Shown: piece after piece, positions 1-6,284 of the stretch | Position numbering within the stretch: the stretch's first letter is position 1 | How the letters are laid out: each line of letters begins with the position of its first letter | Assembly: GCA_030156305.1 (NCBI GenBank) | Contig: JASGMZ010000131.1 | Coordinates: forward strand, 1-8,315 | Length of the DNA: 8,315 nucleotides | Reading direction: 5' to 3' | DNA from: Bacteroidales bacterium | GTDB taxonomy: Bacteria > Bacteroidota > Bacteroidia > Bacteroidales > UBA12077 | The notes under the pieces: generated by a model | What the model was told of the DNA's origin: nothing | What the model saw: the letters and a program-made list of their open reading frames with translations, nothing else | Databases searched by the model: none | Translations under genes and position numbers: made by a program

Positions 1-80
1 ATACCAAGTTGCGTTCAATCATGCAATATTAAATATATTTATTTTAATTTTGATATTCTTGAACAATCTGTATTTCAGTA
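1..80. other. left-edge intergenic DNA or gene end, unassigned
   Basis: This A/T-rich stretch runs up to the foldback repeat. Two plus-strand frames enter open from the edge: one from base 1 stops at the TGA at 91–93, the other from base 2 stops at the TGA at 140–142 inside the repeat. Neither translation resembles a family I know, and both could be open by chance. A gene tail ending here cannot be excluded, because the window starts in the middle of it. Confidence 0.3.
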
Positions 81-158
81 TAATGCCGATTGATGTTCAA
101 TATAATTTTAGGAGCGATAGTAAACTAAAATTATACAATTGAACACATATCGGTATTA
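81..158. repeat. foldback repeat, copy A
   Basis: A 78-bp imperfect palindrome. The outer arms are 81–100 (TAATGCCGATTGATGTTCAA) and 139–158 (TTGAACACATATCGGTATTA), complementary at 16 of 20 positions. The inner stem is a perfect 11 bp, TATAATTTTAG (101–111) with CTAAAATTATA (125–135), around a 13-base loop. A 3-base bulge (136–138) separates the stems on one side. Positions 104–158 recur in inverted orientation at 8155–8229, so this is a dispersed element and not only a local hairpin. Its right end contains the TAA stop of the PorV/PorQ-like gene (156–158 read on the minus strand). It may act as a transcription terminator for that gene; this is inferred from position, and no clear U-tract follows the stem. 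Confidence 0.8.
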
Positions 159-1232
159 CCTGTTTTTTCTGTTAAAAGTGTATCGCAGACTAAAAATATT
201 AGAGTATAATGCAATTGATTGATCCCCAATGTCTGTTAAGGCATAATCAATGCTAAACCCGTAGATATTTAATCCTATACCGAAGTTAGGTTGCAGGGTT
301 AATGATTTTGAACGGTCGAAATCTTCAATGCGCTGAAAGTTACCCACCCCAAAGCGTACAAATACAATTTTACGATAATCAATCTCAATTCCCATGTGAG
401 GATCAATGCTCACCGGGTCGGCTTCGATAAGTACATGACGTTGCCCATCGAAAGTAAAATCGGCATCAACCTCAACCATGGCGCTAAAATCATTGTAAAT
501 GTTAAAATCCTGCGAAACGCCGAGTAGTAATTTAGGTAAGGTAATTTCCAGCGCATTTTCGGGTGCAAAGTTAAAGACAGTGTCCTGTACTTCCACTAAC
601 AGCTCATCTTCGTTAAAACTCCAGGCATTAAATGTAGAGGTAATATCGCGGGCTAAAAGGCCAAATCTCCAGTTGTTTTTTTGATACTGTAACCCGGCAT
701 CGAGGCCAAAGCCCCAGGCATTTGCAAACTGGCCAATGTTACGATAAATAACCTTAACACTGGCTCCGTATGAGAGATTGGGCATTGGTGATTTGCGGGC
801 ATATGAAATCATAAATGCATAATCGGCAGCCGAAAACTTTGAAATGCGGCCGTAATCAATATTTCCATCTTTATCGATTAAATCGGTGGTGTTGGGAATA
901 TCATCCACGCCAAAACGAATAAATGTTGCTCCCAGCCAGCTGTTGGTGTCTAAATCCATTGCTGCTCCGGCATAATCATATTTGGCTATTCCGGCAAAAT
1001 ATTCGGCATGCATCAGGCTGGCATCAATGCTGTTTTCAATAGAGGTAAGGCCGGCCGGATTCCAATATCCCGAGGTAACATCAGTTACATTCGCTACGGT
1101 TGAATTGGACAGGCCTAATGAACGGGCACCTACTCCAATGGATAAAAACTCGTTGGAATATTTAGCTGTTTGGCCTAATATTGGCATTGAAAACAACAGC
1201 AATAAAAAAAATGTCAGATATCTTTTTGCCAT
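156..1232 (-). CDS. PorV/PorQ-family outer-membrane beta-barrel protein
   Basis: A 358-residue protein predicted to sit in the outer membrane. Residues 1–20 form a signal peptide: a basic start (MAKR), a hydrophobic Leu/Phe core and a small-residue end (PILG|Q). The family signature follows: EFLSIGVGARSLGL at about 28–41, then the WNPAG block at 57–61, as in PorV, PorQ and related FadL-like barrels. The rest alternates polar and aromatic residues like beta strands and ends in a strand-like FSLRYTF, typical of outer-membrane barrels. True PorV and PorQ work with the type IX secretion system as outer-membrane parts that handle or shuttle cargo. This protein could be a paralogue with another role, since no other secretion gene lies nearby, so no symbol is given. 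It is divergent from pssA. Its stop codon lies inside repeat copy A. The ATG at 1232 is chosen because the signal peptide starts directly there. Confidence 0.85.
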   Translation of the reverse strand: MAKRYLTFFLLLLFSMPILGQTAKYSNEFLSIGVGARSLGLSNSTVANVTDVTSGYWNPAGLTSIENSIDASLMHAEYFAGIAKYDYAGAAMDLDTNSWLGATFIRFGVDDIPNTTDLIDKDGNIDYGRISKFSAADYAFMISYARKSPMPNLSYGASVKVIYRNIGQFANAWGFGLDAGLQYQKNNWRFGLLARDITSTFNAWSFNEDELLVEVQDTVFNFAPENALEITLPKLLLGVSQDFNIYNDFSAMVEVDADFTFDGQRHVLIEADPVSIDPHMGIEIDYRKIVFVRFGVGNFQRIEDFDRSKSLTLQPNFGIGLNIYGFSIDYALTDIGDQSIALYSNIFSLRYTFNRKNR

Positions 1233-1320
1233 CTATGTAAAAATAATTACTCTTCTTGTAAAATAAGTACAATTCAAAATCTTATTTTAATCCTTTAGGG
1301 CTGAACTATAATTTTTAACT

Positions 1321-1328
1321 TATTTTTG
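1321..1328 (+). promoter_or_regulatory. putative promoter -7 box for pssA-purS
   Basis: TATTTTTG fits the Bacteroidota -7 consensus TAnnTTTG and lies 36 bp before the pssA ATG. The -33 element is weak: the nearest T-rich candidate is TTTAG at 1294–1298, slightly too far away. The 132-bp divergent gap to the PorV/PorQ-like gene must hold promoters in both directions. I see no convincing match on the minus strand. Confidence 0.45.
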
Positions 1329-1364
1329 TATAAAAAATTGTACGAATATAATTAAATATTACCT

Positions 1365-2114
1365 ATGCGTTTTTCTGTTAAAAGATATATTCCAAATTTT
1401 GTCACATCGTTAAATTTACTTTCAGGATGTTTGTCTATTGTATTAGCCTTTGAAGGATATTTGTTGCTGGCTGTATACATGATATTTTTAGCAGCGCTAT
1501 TTGATTTTTTTGATGGGATGACTGCCCGGTTATTAAAAGTCTATTCAGAAATTGGGAAACAACTCGATTCGTTAGCCGATATGGTTAGCTTTGGAGTAGC
1601 TCCTTCGGTTATTGTGTTTTCTATGATGAAAAATATCATTTATGATTCACTTTATCTTCCTCCATTAGAAGATTTATCTTTTACAGCTATTTTGTTTTTG
1701 ATATCTCCTTTCCTTATTGCTGTATTTTCAGGAATAAGGCTGGCTAAGTTTAATGTTGATATTAGACAAAATGATTCATTTATTGGACTTCCTACTCCCG
1801 CCAATGCGCTGTTTTTTGTTTCGTTATATATTATTACTTTAGTTAGTGATAACAACCTGGCCAATCATTTAATCCAAAACAAAGTATTTCTTTTAATCTT
1901 AATCCTTATTTTTTCTTTACTTTTAATTGCAGAATTTCCTATGTTTTCCTTAAAGTTTAAGAATCTGGGATTAAGAGGGAATAAAATTCGTTTTATTTTT
2001 ATTGGATTATCTGCTGTTTTATTAATATTATTGCAGTCAATTGCAGTGCCTGTTATTATTATATTATATATTTTATTATCAGCAATTAATAATTGGATTT
2101 ATAACTTAGATTAA
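1365..2114 (+). CDS. pssA: CDP-diacylglycerol–serine O-phosphatidyltransferase
   Basis: A 249-residue integral membrane enzyme of the CDP-alcohol phosphatidyltransferase family. It joins CDP-diacylglycerol and L-serine to give phosphatidylserine and CMP, the committed step toward phosphatidylethanolamine at the cytoplasmic membrane. The family motif is complete: Asp47, Asp50-Gly51, Ala54-Arg55, Gly64, Asp68 and Asp72 fit D-x2-D-G-x2-A-R-x8-G-x3-D-x3-D, the site that binds metal and CDP. The DSLADMVSFGVAP segment (68–80) points to the phosphatidylserine synthase branch rather than PgsA. Hydrophobic helices flank the motif and fill the C-terminal third (roughly residues 10–30, 32–48, 104–125, 147–160, 173–192 and 207–245). 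Length suits the shorter Bacillus-like type. The gene is A/T-rich. It probably shares a transcript with purS, which starts 11 bp after its stop. Confidence 0.93.
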   Translation: MRFSVKRYIPNFVTSLNLLSGCLSIVLAFEGYLLLAVYMIFLAALFDFFDGMTARLLKVYSEIGKQLDSLADMVSFGVAPSVIVFSMMKNIIYDSLYLPPLEDLSFTAILFLISPFLIAVFSGIRLAKFNVDIRQNDSFIGLPTPANALFFVSLYIITLVSDNNLANHLIQNKVFLLILILIFSLLLIAEFPMFSLKFKNLGLRGNKIRFIFIGLSAVLLILLQSIAVPVIIILYILLSAINNWIYNLD

Positions 2115-2125
2115 TATTTAGCATA

Positions 2126-2380
2126 ATGAAATTTTTAGCAGAAATAAATGTAATGCCTTTAAAAGCATTATTAGACCCTCAGGGAAAGGCTGTAACCCAT
2201 AGTATGAAAAATATAGGTTTTAATGAAGTGTCGAATGTAAGAATTGGCAAACATATTACCCTTGAAATTGAAGCCAAAAGTAAAGAAATTGCTATGGAAA
2301 GAGTAAATGAAGCCTGCAATAAGATTCTTTCCAATCCGGTAATGGAAGGGTATGATTATACGCTTAAAGAAATTAAATAG
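2126..2380 (+). CDS. purS: phosphoribosylformylglycinamidine synthase subunit PurS
   Basis: An 84-residue protein matching the usual PurS length. PurS is the small subunit that links PurQ (glutaminase) to small-type PurL in the FGAM synthase complex. That complex converts FGAR, glutamine and ATP to FGAM in the fourth step of cytoplasmic purine synthesis. Family features are visible: an opening beta strand KFLAEINVMP, the LLDPQGKAV segment at about 15–23, the GFNEVSNVRIGK segment at about 31–42, and a helix followed by the C-terminal strand YDYTLKEI. purQ and purL are not in the window. Its presence implies the three-part PurSQL enzyme rather than only the long single-chain PurL found in many Bacteroidota. 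It follows pssA by 11 bp, and its TAG stop (2378–2380) is the first triplet of the foldback element downstream. Confidence 0.9.
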   Translation: MKFLAEINVMPLKALLDPQGKAVTHSMKNIGFNEVSNVRIGKHITLEIEAKSKEIAMERVNEACNKILSNPVMEGYDYTLKEIK

Positions 2381-2504
2381 TGGCTATAAGAAAACGTCAA
2401 TAACTGCGTTACGCTCGCATTGGCAATTAGTCATTTACGTCAGTAAACTCCTCGCTGCCAATTCTTCGCAAGCCTTGTTCTTGACGTTTTTTATTACGCC
2501 ACTA
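2378..2504. repeat. MITE-like foldback element after purS
   Basis: A non-coding imperfect palindrome of about 127 bp. The terminal inverted repeat is TAGTGGC (2378–2384) and GCCACTA (2498–2504). A perfect 10-bp pair follows, AAAACGTCAA (2391–2400) with TTGACGTTTT (2481–2490). A perfect 7-bp pair closes the core, ATTGGCA (2419–2425) with TGCCAAT (2456–2462). The 18-base stretches between these stems are equal in length on both sides but poorly paired. The apex holds a minor hairpin, TTTAC (2434–2438) and GTAAA (2443–2447). No transposase is present. The symmetry and the locally higher G/C content suggest a small non-autonomous repeat. It lies between convergent purS and the DAHP synthase gene, so it could end transcription from both sides. 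No second copy is in the window. Confidence 0.7.
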
Positions 2505-2541
2505 AAAAAACTGGTGTTTTCTAAGATGCACTAAATAACAA

Positions 2542-3660
2542 TTACTTGTTTTTATTTTTTTTTGTGGCAGCAATTTTATTCATTACTTCCGTTTGTTTTT
2601 GAATGGATTCTTTGTGAACTAACTGAAGTAATTTTTTGATAAACTCTTCGGATAGCCCCAGCTTTTTACCCTGTTTAAGCCGTGTGTTAATAATTTTTTC
2701 CCAGCGCCGTAACTGAAGGATGGTTACCTCATTTTTGCTTTTATATTTTCCGATTTCCTCAACAATATCCATTCGTTGCGAAAGAAGTTCGAGCAATTGC
2801 TGGTCGATGGAGTCGATCTTATCACGCAAACTTTCTAACACACTGATGAAATCGTTATTTTTTACCGATATTGACCTGATTATTAGTTTATCCAGCAAAT
2901 CATCCAACTGCTTAGGCGTTAATTGTTGATTCATATCACTTAATGCAGCCGTAGGGTTAATGTGTGTTTCAATCATCAAACCATTCATATTCAAATCCAT
3001 GGCTTTTTGGGCTATTTCAGGAATAAATTCTGTATTACCTGAAATGTGGCTTGGATCGCAAATAATAGGTAAGCTGTGGCACATGCTTTTTAATTCAATA
3101 GGAATTTCCCATTTGGGAATATTTCGCAGTGAAGTGGCTTCGAAAGGATAGAAACCCCGATGAATAGCAGCCAGCTTATGAATTCCTGCTTTAAAGAAAC
3201 GCTCCAACGCACCAACCCATAGTTGAATATCCGGGTTTATCGGGTTTTTTACCATTACAGGTTTATCGTATCCTTTTAAACTATCAGCCAGTTTTTGCAC
3301 TGAAAAAGGGTTAGATGTTGTTCGTGCACCAACCCATAAGATATCGATATTATATTTGACGGCCAGTTCAATATGTTCCGGATTAGCTACCTCGACAGTA
3401 GTCAGAAGGCCTGTTTCCTTTTTAACTTGTTGCAGCCATTGAAGTCCCTGCTCGCCAACACCTTCGAAATTTCCCGGGCGTGTTCGTGGTTTCCATATTC
3501 CAGAACGAAAAACTTTTACTTTGTTCTGTTTAGCAATGGCAATTGCTGTTTGCATAACCTGCTCTTCGCTTTCAGCGCTGCAAGGGCCTGCAATGAGTAG
3601 GGGCTCTGCTAACACTTTGGACCAGGAGCTTATTTTTGATATGTTTTTGAGTTTAGGCAT
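2542..3660 (-). CDS. bifunctional DAHP synthase / chorismate mutase type II
   Basis: A 372-residue fusion acting at two steps of aromatic amino acid synthesis. Residues 1 to about 265 are a type I-beta DAHP synthase (PEP plus erythrose 4-phosphate to DAHP). Visible are GPCSAES (25–31, likely metal ligand Cys27), KPRTRPGNFEG (57–67), GART (111–114), KNP (138–140), CDPSH (201–205, His205) and ETH (231–233, Glu231). Residues about 270–360 are an AroQ-type chorismate mutase. Alignment by eye to E. coli CM gives Arg279, Arg296, Lys307, Gln316, Arg319 and Gln356 for Arg11, Arg28, Lys39, Asp48, Arg51 and Gln88; Trp320 replaces Glu52. This domain order is known from Prevotella nigrescens, where the mutase domain mediates feedback by prephenate; similar control here is inferred. 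The C-terminus is a Lys/Asn-rich tail from a nine-base T run (2555–2563). It begins 11 bp after the ATPase gene. No other aromatic genes are near. Confidence 0.93.
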   Translation of the reverse strand: MPKLKNISKISSWSKVLAEPLLIAGPCSAESEEQVMQTAIAIAKQNKVKVFRSGIWKPRTRPGNFEGVGEQGLQWLQQVKKETGLLTTVEVANPEHIELAVKYNIDILWVGARTTSNPFSVQKLADSLKGYDKPVMVKNPINPDIQLWVGALERFFKAGIHKLAAIHRGFYPFEATSLRNIPKWEIPIELKSMCHSLPIICDPSHISGNTEFIPEIAQKAMDLNMNGLMIETHINPTAALSDMNQQLTPKQLDDLLDKLIIRSISVKNNDFISVLESLRDKIDSIDQQLLELLSQRMDIVEEIGKYKSKNEVTILQLRRWEKIINTRLKQGKKLGLSEEFIKKLLQLVHKESIQKQTEVMNKIAATKKNKNK

Positions 3661-3671
3661 ATTATAAATTT

Positions 3672-4871
3672 CTATAAATCATTAAGATTTAGGAATTCTA
3701 ATAAAGAAATATGCTTAATACCTTCATCTGATGACGTAATGGGAAATTCATCCATAGTAATAACATATTTTGGGTAATTATCTGGAATTTGTTTCAAATT
3801 TCCAAACTCACGATCTATAACCTTTTGATTTAAAAGTAAATATGTTACCTGAATATAAACATATTCATTATTTTTTTTCGCAATAAAATCAATTTCTTTC
3901 TGTCCATTTTTTCCAACATGTAAAGAATAGCCTAAATATTGTAAATGATTACAAACTATATTCTCCATAATCTTGCTTATATCACCAGGCCTGTATCCAA
4001 GAATTGAATTGCGAAGCCCTAAATCTGTAAAATAAAATTTTTCTCCACTTTCAAAAATTTTCTTTCCTTGTATCTCTTGCCTTCTGAGTCCTTTTATGAA
4101 ATATGCCTGTTTTATATAATCAATATAATTTATGATTACCGGAACAGACTTACTGTTTTTTTGCGATTTCATAAAATCGGCAATTTTATTGGCAGATGTA
4201 ACATTTCCTGTATTGTCTGCTAAAAATTGTATAATATTTTCGAGAAAAGGAATATCTCTTAGTTTATGTCGGCTGATTACATCACGAAAAAGAATTGTTG
4301 CATAGATATTCCTTAAGTAGTCAAAAATGACTTCATCATTCAGGGGCAAGTTAATTAAATATGGTAATCCTCCATATTTTAAATATAAGTTTAAACTGTT
4401 CCGGGTATTTGGTAATTGATGAAATTCAATAAATTCAAGAAAAGATAAACTATGTAATCTAATTTCTATCTGTCTTCCGCTTAAATAAGTAGCAAGTTCT
4501 CCTGAAAAAATAGCAGAATTACTGCCTGTACAATAAATATCATAATTGCCCTCCGTTAACAAGCTGCGTAAAGCTTTTTCAAACCCGTGAATTTCCTGAA
4601 CTTCATCAATAAATAAAAAATTAGTATTGTCACTGCTTTTATCTTTTACAAATCCTAAAAGTTGATGATAATCAGAAATAAAATCAAACTCATACTTTTC
4701 TTTATCAATAAATATGATTCGACTTTCAGGAAACTTTTGATGCAAATTGTCCTTTATTTGTTTTAAAAAATAACTTTTGCCAACCCTGCGCTGTCCTGTA
4801 ATTACTTTAATAAGCTGTTTATTTATATAAGGTTCTATTTGTCGATGATAATTTTCTCTTATGTAATTCAT
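3672..4871 (-). CDS. AAA-family ATPase with C-terminal DUF4143 domain
   Basis: A full-length 399-residue member of the common AAA_14–DUF4143 family of predicted cytoplasmic ATPases. Walker A is GQRRVGKS (26–33), Walker B is FLFIDEVQ (85–92, Asp89/Glu90), and TGSNS (115–119) looks like sensor 1. SGRQIEIRLHSLSFLEF (131–147) and YLKYGGLPYL (163–172) are typical of the family. The C-terminal DUF4143 part has a PD-(D/E)XK-like arrangement: Glu303 in MENIV, KEIDFIAKK (325–333) and YIQVTYLL (339–346). The usual catalytic Lys position is Thr343, so nuclease activity is doubtful. The biological role of the family is not settled; members often vary between strains. The gene looks more A/T-rich than the enzymes around it. 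Its stop is 11 bp before the DAHP synthase ATG, so that gene may depend on its transcript. It has its own upstream region with a promoter-like palindrome. Confidence 0.9.
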   Translation of the reverse strand: MNYIRENYHRQIEPYINKQLIKVITGQRRVGKSYFLKQIKDNLHQKFPESRIIFIDKEKYEFDFISDYHQLLGFVKDKSSDNTNFLFIDEVQEIHGFEKALRSLLTEGNYDIYCTGSNSAIFSGELATYLSGRQIEIRLHSLSFLEFIEFHQLPNTRNSLNLYLKYGGLPYLINLPLNDEVIFDYLRNIYATILFRDVISRHKLRDIPFLENIIQFLADNTGNVTSANKIADFMKSQKNSKSVPVIINYIDYIKQAYFIKGLRRQEIQGKKIFESGEKFYFTDLGLRNSILGYRPGDISKIMENIVCNHLQYLGYSLHVGKNGQKEIDFIAKKNNEYVYIQVTYLLLNQKVIDREFGNLKQIPDNYPKYVITMDEFPITSSDEGIKHISLLEFLNLNDL

Positions 4872-4894
4872 TCTATAAAATATAATTAATAAAG

Positions 4895-4910
4895 TTATAC
4901 AAATGTATAA
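4895..4910 (-). promoter_or_regulatory. palindrome over a putative promoter of the ATPase gene
   Basis: TTATACAAATGTATAA is a perfect inverted repeat with 7-bp arms and a 2-bp spacer. Read on the minus strand it contains TACATTTG (4907 to 4900), a match to the Bacteroidota -7 consensus TAnnTTTG, 28 bp before the ATPase ATG. I find no good -33 partner. A symmetric site over the -7 box would suit repressor binding, but A/T-rich DNA yields such palindromes by chance. The motif TATAATTAATAAA flanks it as a direct repeat at 4881–4893 and 4921–4933. Confidence 0.4.
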
Positions 4911-4918
4911 ATTTATTT

Positions 4919-4966
4919 AGTATAATTAATAAAAATCTTTTTCTTTTAATTTTTATTAATCATACT
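4919..4966. repeat. A/T-rich 18-bp inverted repeat between cyd operon and ATPase gene
   Basis: AGTATAATTAATAAAAAT (4919–4936) pairs with ATTTTTATTAATCATACT (4949–4966) at 17 of 18 positions around a 12-base loop. It starts about 48 bp after the stop of the small ORF that ends the cyd operon, so it may end or stabilise the cyd mRNA. The stem is almost free of G/C and lacks a following U-tract, so it is not a classic intrinsic terminator. Its left arm includes the second copy of the TATAATTAATAAA direct repeat. Apart from this hairpin and the palindrome at 4895, the 4872–5014 gap shows nothing recognisable. Confidence 0.55.
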
Positions 4967-5014
4967 TTAAAAGCAATAAGTGATAATTTAAAACAAACTG
5001 AATTTATTTTATAG

Positions 5015-5134
5015 CTATTTATCAAGGTCAGATGTCTGGTCGTATTTTTTTATCGCAAAAACCGAAAGTTTGTAGCTAACCCAAATAAGTACCGGCCAAC
5101 TGATGAGCCAAAGAATTTCTGTTAAATATGTCAT
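5015..5134 (-). CDS. 39-residue one-helix membrane protein ending the cyd operon
   Basis: A complete small ORF, ATG at 5132–5134 and TAG at 5015–5017. The protein opens MTYLTEILWLISWPVLIWVS and continues YKLSVFAIKKYDQTSDLDK. Residues about 4–28 form one hydrophobic helix rich in Trp (9, 13 and 18), with a Pro14 kink and one acidic residue (Glu6) near its start. The tail is charged (KKYDQTSDLDK), so a cytoplasmic C-terminus is likely. It starts 18 bp after the cydB stop on the same strand. Bd oxidases in other phyla carry one-helix subunits of 30–40 residues (CydX, CydS, CydH), and CydX is usually encoded right after cydB. Size, topology and place argue for an equivalent here. The sequence does not look like E. 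coli CydX, so identity as a subunit is an inference. No Shine-Dalgarno is seen. Confidence 0.7.
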   Translation of the reverse strand: MTYLTEILWLISWPVLIWVSYKLSVFAIKKYDQTSDLDK

Positions 5135-5152
5135 AAATTTTGTTATTTAGAA

Positions 5153-6283
5153 TTAATAAACATGGATATCTTCACCCATTTCTTCTTTATCAATTTTTTT
5201 GTTATTAATTGATTTCCATGCATACCATATATAGGCAGCAACAAAAGGAACCATTAAAGAAACATAACTCATCACAGTTAATGTGTATTTGCTTGATGAG
5301 GCGTTTTCAATGGTTAATGAGCTTTGTAAATCAAATGTTGAGGGATAAAAGGCGGTATGGTTAAATCCGGCAACAAGAAATAATGCAAAAACCGTTAATA
5401 TTGTACCGGGCCCGGCATACCATATCCCGTTGGAGCAAGCTTTATGAATTGATTTTCCTATACCCAATAAAACCAATAATACACCCGCAATAAAGAGGAT
5501 TGCTACCACAGGCATTTGTAAAAAATTATGCAGATATTTATTAGGCTGCATAAATATCTCTTTTGTTTCCGGATGATAGGCAAAACCATCGATAAACAGC
5601 AGCCATATAACAAAAGTTAAAAAGAAAATCACAAAAAGTATTGCATTGTATATTAGCTTCTTTTTTGCACGGCTGGAAATATTGTCATCATCAATATTAT
5701 TCATAAAATATAGGATTCCAAGTGTTCTTGCCAGAAAAAATACAGCAAATCCAAGCGAAAGGTTATGTGGGTTTAAGGCTAATTCAAGCCCACGGGCTGC
5801 ACCTTTCCAGTGTGAAAAATTCATTCCATTCACAAGGAATTCAGATCCAGTAAAGAATGTTGCCACAGCCGTTCCCAGCAGAATCGTACCCAGAGCGCCA
5901 TTAATAAAAAGGAATGTTTCATAGGTTTTTGCTCCTAAAAAATTATTTGGTTTTGACCTGTATTCGTAAGAAACGGCCTGAATAATAAAAGCAAAAAGGA
6001 TAAGCATCCATACCCAGTAAGCACCTCCGAAACTAGTGGCATAAAACAGCGGAAATGCTGCAAATAAAGAACCTCCGAATGTTACCAGCGTGGTAAATGT
6101 AAATTCCCATTTTCGGCCTAAAGAGTTTACCAGCATGCGGCGCTCAATATCTGTTTTGCCTAAAGAATAGATTAGTGTTTGGCCGCCCTGAACAAATAGA
6201 AGAAATACAAGCGTTGAGCCAAGTAGTGAGATAATAACCCACCAATATTGTTGTAATGCAAAGTGTGATAAAGTTTCAAACAT
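5153..6283 (-). CDS. cydB: cytochrome bd ubiquinol oxidase subunit II
   Basis: A 376-residue multi-helix membrane protein, close to the usual CydB length of about 380. CydB pairs with CydA in the cytoplasmic membrane. Together they form the quinol:O2 oxidoreductase that reduces oxygen to water at very low oxygen and adds to the proton-motive force without pumping. The block GRKWEFTFTTLVTFGGSLFAAFP (56–78) is the counterpart of the G-x-x-W-D region of E. coli CydB, with Trp59-Glu60 in place of Trp-Asp; E. coli Asp58 lines a proton path, so Glu60 may do the same. Downstream, FPLFYATSFGGAYW and a Y-E-Y-R-S-K loop (106–111) are family-like. About nine hydrophobic helices are visible. It begins 1 bp after cydA stops and is followed 18 bp later by the small ORF. 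CydB carries no haem, so no haem ligands are expected. Confidence 0.94.
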   Translation of the reverse strand: MFETLSHFALQQYWWVIISLLGSTLVFLLFVQGGQTLIYSLGKTDIERRMLVNSLGRKWEFTFTTLVTFGGSLFAAFPLFYATSFGGAYWVWMLILFAFIIQAVSYEYRSKPNNFLGAKTYETFLFINGALGTILLGTAVATFFTGSEFLVNGMNFSHWKGAARGLELALNPHNLSLGFAVFFLARTLGILYFMNNIDDDNISSRAKKKLIYNAILFVIFFLTFVIWLLFIDGFAYHPETKEIFMQPNKYLHNFLQMPVVAILFIAGVLLVLLGIGKSIHKACSNGIWYAGPGTILTVFALFLVAGFNHTAFYPSTFDLQSSLTIENASSSKYTLTVMSYVSLMVPFVAAYIWYAWKSINNKKIDKEEMGEDIHVY

Positions 6284-6284
6284 T

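Noticed and set aside
1..142. Two open frames entering from the left edge
   Set aside because: Both are short, A/T-rich and overlap each other; one ends inside the repeat. No family is recognisable, so no gene is called.
2378..2504. CRISPR or structured RNA gene
   Set aside because: There is a single palindrome with no repeated spacer units, and no match to a known RNA fold that I can recognise.
2352..2534. 60-residue plus-strand ORF
   Set aside because: It overlaps the end of purS in another frame and then translates the foldback element; the composition is not protein-like.
2555..2563. Possible frameshift at the nine-T run near the end of the DAHP synthase fusion
   Set aside because: The chorismate mutase domain is complete before it and the Lys/Asn tail is a plausible end; nothing shows a broken frame.
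4919..4966. Intrinsic terminator for the cyd operon
   Set aside because: The inverted repeat is real, but the stem has almost no G/C and lacks a following U-tract on either strand, so it is listed as a repeat and not as a terminator.
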